Shown here one piece after another: positions 13,016-13,237 of a stretch of DNA of 13,237 bases. Source of the DNA: an uncultured Polymorphobacter sp. (GTDB lineage: Bacteria > Pseudomonadota > Alphaproteobacteria > Sphingomonadales > Sphingomonadaceae). Below the pieces are notes generated by a model, which saw nothing but the letters and a program-made list of their open reading frames with translations, had not been told where the DNA came from and did no database searches. Location: assembly GCA_937871645.1 (NCBI GenBank), contig CALMPZ010000015.1, positions 1 through 13,237 of the forward strand, read 5' to 3'. Both the position numbers and the translations under genes were made by a program. Numbering within the stretch: position 1 is the first letter of the stretch; the number at the start of each line of letters is the position of its first letter.

Positions 13016-13237
13016 CTAGGCGCGGACCGCCCCGATCAGAAACTCGACATTGCCTTCGGGGCCGGTGATCGGGCTGGTGGTGATGCCGGTGACCTGCCAG
13101 CCGGGTTGCGCCGCGATCCAGTCGCTGACTTCGGCGCAGATGCGGGCGTGGATGGCGGGGTCGCGCAACACCCCACTCTTGCCGATTTCGCCCTTCCCGG
13201 CTTAGAATTGCGACTTGATCTGCACGATGAGACAGGC
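13016..13237 (-). pseudogene. tlyA: 3' end of tlyA-type rRNA methyltransferase, interrupted by an in-frame stop; cut by the window end
   Basis: TlyA methylates ribosomal RNA cytidines at the 2'-OH and carries an FtsJ-like domain. Reading from the window edge, the frame gives LIVQIKSQF, then TAA (complement of 13202-13204), then AGKGEIGKSGVLRDPAIH, and continues to GPEGNVEFLIGAVRA and TAG at 13016-13018. The family pattern at this place is LIKPQFEAGxxxVGKGGVVRDP: the stop replaces the Glu after QF, and a Ser replaces the Pro. A stop there would remove the C-terminal Glu of GNVEFL, which is part of the catalytic tetrad in M. tuberculosis TlyA as I recall it. Everything after the stop is well conserved. 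The break may be a real nonsense mutation or a sequence error near the end of an assembled piece. Confidence 0.7.

Overview
The window is GC-rich, densely coded, chromosomal-looking DNA from an alphaproteobacterium, most likely Sphingomonadales. This rests on three things. Codons end mostly in G/C. The tight run tlyA-tspO-ubiK-ybjN-proC-tetR-like is a familiar alphaproteobacterial order. A PetP-like MarR regulator stands divergent from ilvE. No insertion sequence, phage gene, CRISPR array, toxin-antitoxin pair or plasmid function was seen.

Layout. Positions 1-1838 (+): a DUF885 metallopeptidase-like exported protein whose start may lie outside the window. Positions 1839-1991: an unusually AT-rich spacer with a good promoter, an 18-bp palindrome and a 49-codon ORF. 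Positions 1992-2420 (-): a small protein of unknown function. Positions 2616-3101 (-): a Cys-type glutathione peroxidase. Positions 3188-3262 (-): tRNA-Gln(UUG). Positions 3319-5478: a WecA-like glycosyl-1-phosphate transferase (-) and a UDP-glucuronate 4-epimerase (+), divergent. Positions 5516-8260 (-): a 914-residue SLBB polysaccharide export protein, convergent with the epimerase. Positions 8391-8615 (-): a probable small exported protein. Positions 8785-9672 (-): ilvE. Positions 9754-10266 (+): the MarR/PetP-like regulator. Positions 10214-13237 (-): TetR-like protein, proC, ybjN-like gene, ubiK, tspO and the broken 3' end of tlyA.

Together, the WecA-like enzyme (first sugar onto the lipid carrier), the epimerase (UDP-galacturonate supply) and the SLBB protein (outer-membrane export) form a small surface-polysaccharide locus; no polymerase, flippase, chain-length kinase or further glycosyltransferases are present here. 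The right-hand operon mixes proline synthesis (proC), ubiquinone-synthesis support (ubiK) and a membrane tryptophan-rich sensor (tspO).

I do not see a clear undescribed system. The best second looks are the orphan promoter/palindrome/repeat region at 1849-1991, the in-frame stop inside tlyA at 13202-13204, the two-cysteine six-SLBB exporter, and the unannotated-looking small exported protein at 8391-8615.
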